A stretch of 6,881 nucleotides of DNA, taken from assembly GCA_020350865.1 (NCBI GenBank), contig CP070726.1:708413-715293 (forward strand), given 5' to 3'. Below the pieces are notes generated by a model that did no database searches, had not been told where the DNA came from, and worked only from the letters and a program-made list of their open reading frames with translations. This document shows, piece after piece, positions 6,601 through 6,881 of this stretch. The DNA comes from Thermoplasmata archaeon (lineage in GTDB: Archaea; Thermoplasmatota; Thermoplasmata; GCA-020350865). Positions within the stretch are counted from its first letter, which is position 1. The number at the start of each line of letters is the position of its first letter. The position numbers and the translations under genes were made by a program.

Positions 6601-6881
6601 ATTGCCGTTGGCATCGGCGTAATACAGGGTGGCGGTATTGATCAATTCCTCCCCGTCAGGTACAACCAGGTTCGTCTTTACGGAAACTGTGATCGAGCCG
6701 GTTCCACCACTTTGCACATCCCCAATCAACCAAGTGATGATGCTCCCAGAAATTGATGTGGGAGCCGGTGTGGCCGATTTGAAGGTAACATAATCGGGTA
6801 ATGTGTCGATGACCTCCACGAGCGTGGCGTCACCCGTTCCCACATTTTCGTAGGAAATGGAGTAATCGAAGGGTTCTGCTG
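3637..6881 (-). CDS. Large membrane-anchored surface protein with DUF11, SdrD-B and PKD domains (5' end outside window)
   Basis: 1080 residues are visible and the frame is open through the right edge; the GTG at 6843 encodes a Val inside a DUF11 strand and is not a start. In order from the N-terminal side: a DUF11-type conserved-repeat domain (6881-6565, GTGDATLVEVIDTLP); an SdrD-B/Cna-B-like beta domain (6555-6256, GSIGDFVWHDYDMDG...); two further DUF11-like domains (6255-5800 and about 5799-5134), each with a paired Asp-rich motif inside; an Ig/PKD-like domain (5097-4876); three PKD domains (4839-4585, 4575-4324, 4317-4069) with WDFGDG, degenerate WNLDDG and WDFGDG; an acidic Glu/Ser/Thr/Pro stalk of about 110 residues (4068-3736); and a C-terminal membrane segment (about 3732-3667) ending in a basic KRMNLKKGR tail. 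The tail and stalk imply an exported protein anchored by its C-terminus, with beta domains projecting outward. Three cysteines are visible (codons 5284-5286, 5182-5184 and 4630-4632); the first two could pair. N-glycosylation sequons occur, e.g. NIT and NYT near 5640-5620. There is no PGF-CTERM signature and no enzyme domain is recognisable. The role is unknown; cell-surface structure or adhesion is inference. Confidence 0.85.
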   Translation of the reverse strand, partial: AEPFDYSISYENVGTGDATLVEVIDTLPDYVTFKSATPAPTSISGSIITWLIGDVQSGGTGSITVSVKTNLVVPDGEELINTATLYYADANGNMLPPESDTVITTVDAGSIGDFVWHDYDMDGIYDSGEMGVGGVTVNLLGSTPWGDVISSSTTTDGNGNYLFEGLPPGDYEVSIELPWGWGPTTPNPVYVTLTVGQNYLDVDFGIAEAEIEKTVAPDVAKIGNILHVTLWVKNPFPLAYVVDTLPPELEYTGNALDDDGDGLIDEEKEDGLDNDGDSLVDEDLGNFMVNGAYITGGLTLNGNQVIYGPIGRGIHTVEFDIIVVVDPEGEIYVTNLAELVVDDEVIVYDTYEILIRYSGFDKYFVPINNPPNPPEPGEIVVDGNTPGYFFDYGDGDGIIEVGELIFWLVEYNITNNLNYTWTSTRMEDRWGGEYGVGGDGADNDNDGLIDEEAFNMLDDDGDGKIDEDIDVYYISQGSVTIELRGKPPNSDKVYIYWWVGELAPGESAIMRLPVFTDRNPGDNQQFPQGHQCFSSPGFYIMNSGGVVKWDDDRGKQHSAHTLRLYCEAIDDGGDTATGTYAPPPSIISYSAALGDDMYDDEGNSLSVEIENPAGLPLSAKWSVDNEEVAEGFEYEFTPSAPGTYSVEVRMAGEYHLSGKSLLTVVAATHSWNIQVTQRPDLPPSAVITSPEDESTFMEFADIIFDGGSSFDLESQVDFYWDFGDGHTSDIPLISHAYEDAGDYTVTLTVCDSVGQSDAASVIVHILAKGPFAVIESPTDTTFHEGENIPFAASASYLGDESALTYEWNLDDGTVLSGSNANHAYSDDGVYTVILTVRDIDGREDKVVMEITIQNQAPSASMNAPYQGEVGEPIQFKAKVSDAGDDVLTIHWDFGDGNTALGTQVTYTYLNPGNYDVTLTVSDEDNGVTIVLGTAMISEITQQESPSETAPDEQDIPEETSDDESTDEGTDIPQKDSTDNTKKEIEKASEESGIEEVQEINAAEGTESEGTIPPEEPPSSEMESEPDTEVEDTKPQVIPQEEKKKKANSSYWPQLVAMLAILSALGVGIIFYKRMNLKKGR
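5476..5556 (-). repeat. Paired Asp-rich metal-binding motif, copy 2
   Basis: Encodes DNDNDGLIDEE and, 16 residues later, DDDGDGKIDED. These DxDxDGxxDE loops resemble the calcium loops of dockerin, EF-hand and thrombospondin type 3 repeats. It is the same length as copy 1 (81 bases) and shares with it a 15-base identical stretch (5524-5538 and 6079-6093). A further single loop, DYGDGDGIIEVGE, lies upstream in the protein at 5709-5671. Confidence 0.7.
6031..6111 (-). repeat. Paired Asp-rich metal-binding motif, copy 1
   Basis: Encodes DDDGDGLIDEE and, 16 residues later, DNDGDSLVDED, inside a DUF11-like domain just after VVDTLPPELEYTGNAL. Spacing and sequence match copy 2 about 555 bases away, which suggests duplication of a domain already carrying the motif. 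Calcium binding is inferred from the loop pattern. Confidence 0.7.

Noticed and set aside
3637..6843. GTG at 6843 as the start of the surface protein
   Set aside because: Upstream codons remain open and encode the start of a DUF11 repeat (FDYSISYENV), continuous with GTGDATLVEV; no signal peptide follows the GTG.
1..6881. tRNA, rRNA, CRISPR array, insertion sequence or attachment site
   Set aside because: No regularly spaced repeats, transposase-like frames, terminal inverted repeats or tRNA-like folds were noticed; nearly all bases are accounted for by five genes.

Overview
The window looks like a chromosomal segment of a euryarchaeon. It carries radB, found so far only in Euryarchaeota, and three enzymes of archaeal isoprenoid-lipid synthesis. 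It also carries most of a large PKD/DUF11-type surface protein, and its spacers show archaeal-style T-tract terminators and TATA-like elements. A relative of Thermoplasmata is my best guess: the IPK active-site residues fall at the numbers I remember for Thermoplasma acidophilum, and mosaic DUF11/SdrD-B/PKD surface proteins are common in uncultured Thermoplasmatota. That placement is inference; nothing in the window fixes it.

Layout. Bases 1-627 (+) hold the 3' part of radB, open at the left edge. Only 2 bases separate its stop from the stop of the convergent gene idsA. Bases 630-3496 (-) hold a tightly packed operon read right to left: ipk, then fni, then idsA, with gaps of 9 and 11 bases and SD-like sequences overlapping the preceding stop codons. 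Bases 3497-3636 are the only real spacer. It contains candidate promoters for the operon, overlapping inverted repeats, and the T-rich tail of the terminator of the next gene. Bases 3637-6881 (-) hold the 3' portion of a very large secreted, membrane-anchored protein that is still open at the right edge.

How the genes work together. The operon encodes three consecutive reactions in transcription order: isopentenyl phosphate to IPP (IPK), IPP to DMAPP (type 2 isomerase), and IPP plus DMAPP to geranylgeranyl diphosphate (prenyl synthase). This is the late part of an alternative archaeal mevalonate route that supplies ether-lipid side chains. The earlier steps are not in this window. The RadB fragment and the surface protein have no evident functional link to it.

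Most of the window is ordinary archaeal core and accessory content, and I did not find a clearly new system. The points most worth a second look are the apparent loss of the Walker A lysine in RadB, the paired 16-residue-spaced Asp-rich metal-binding motifs set into DUF11-like domains of the surface protein, the hairpin terminator with the stop codon in its loop, and the nested inverted repeats at the operon promoter.
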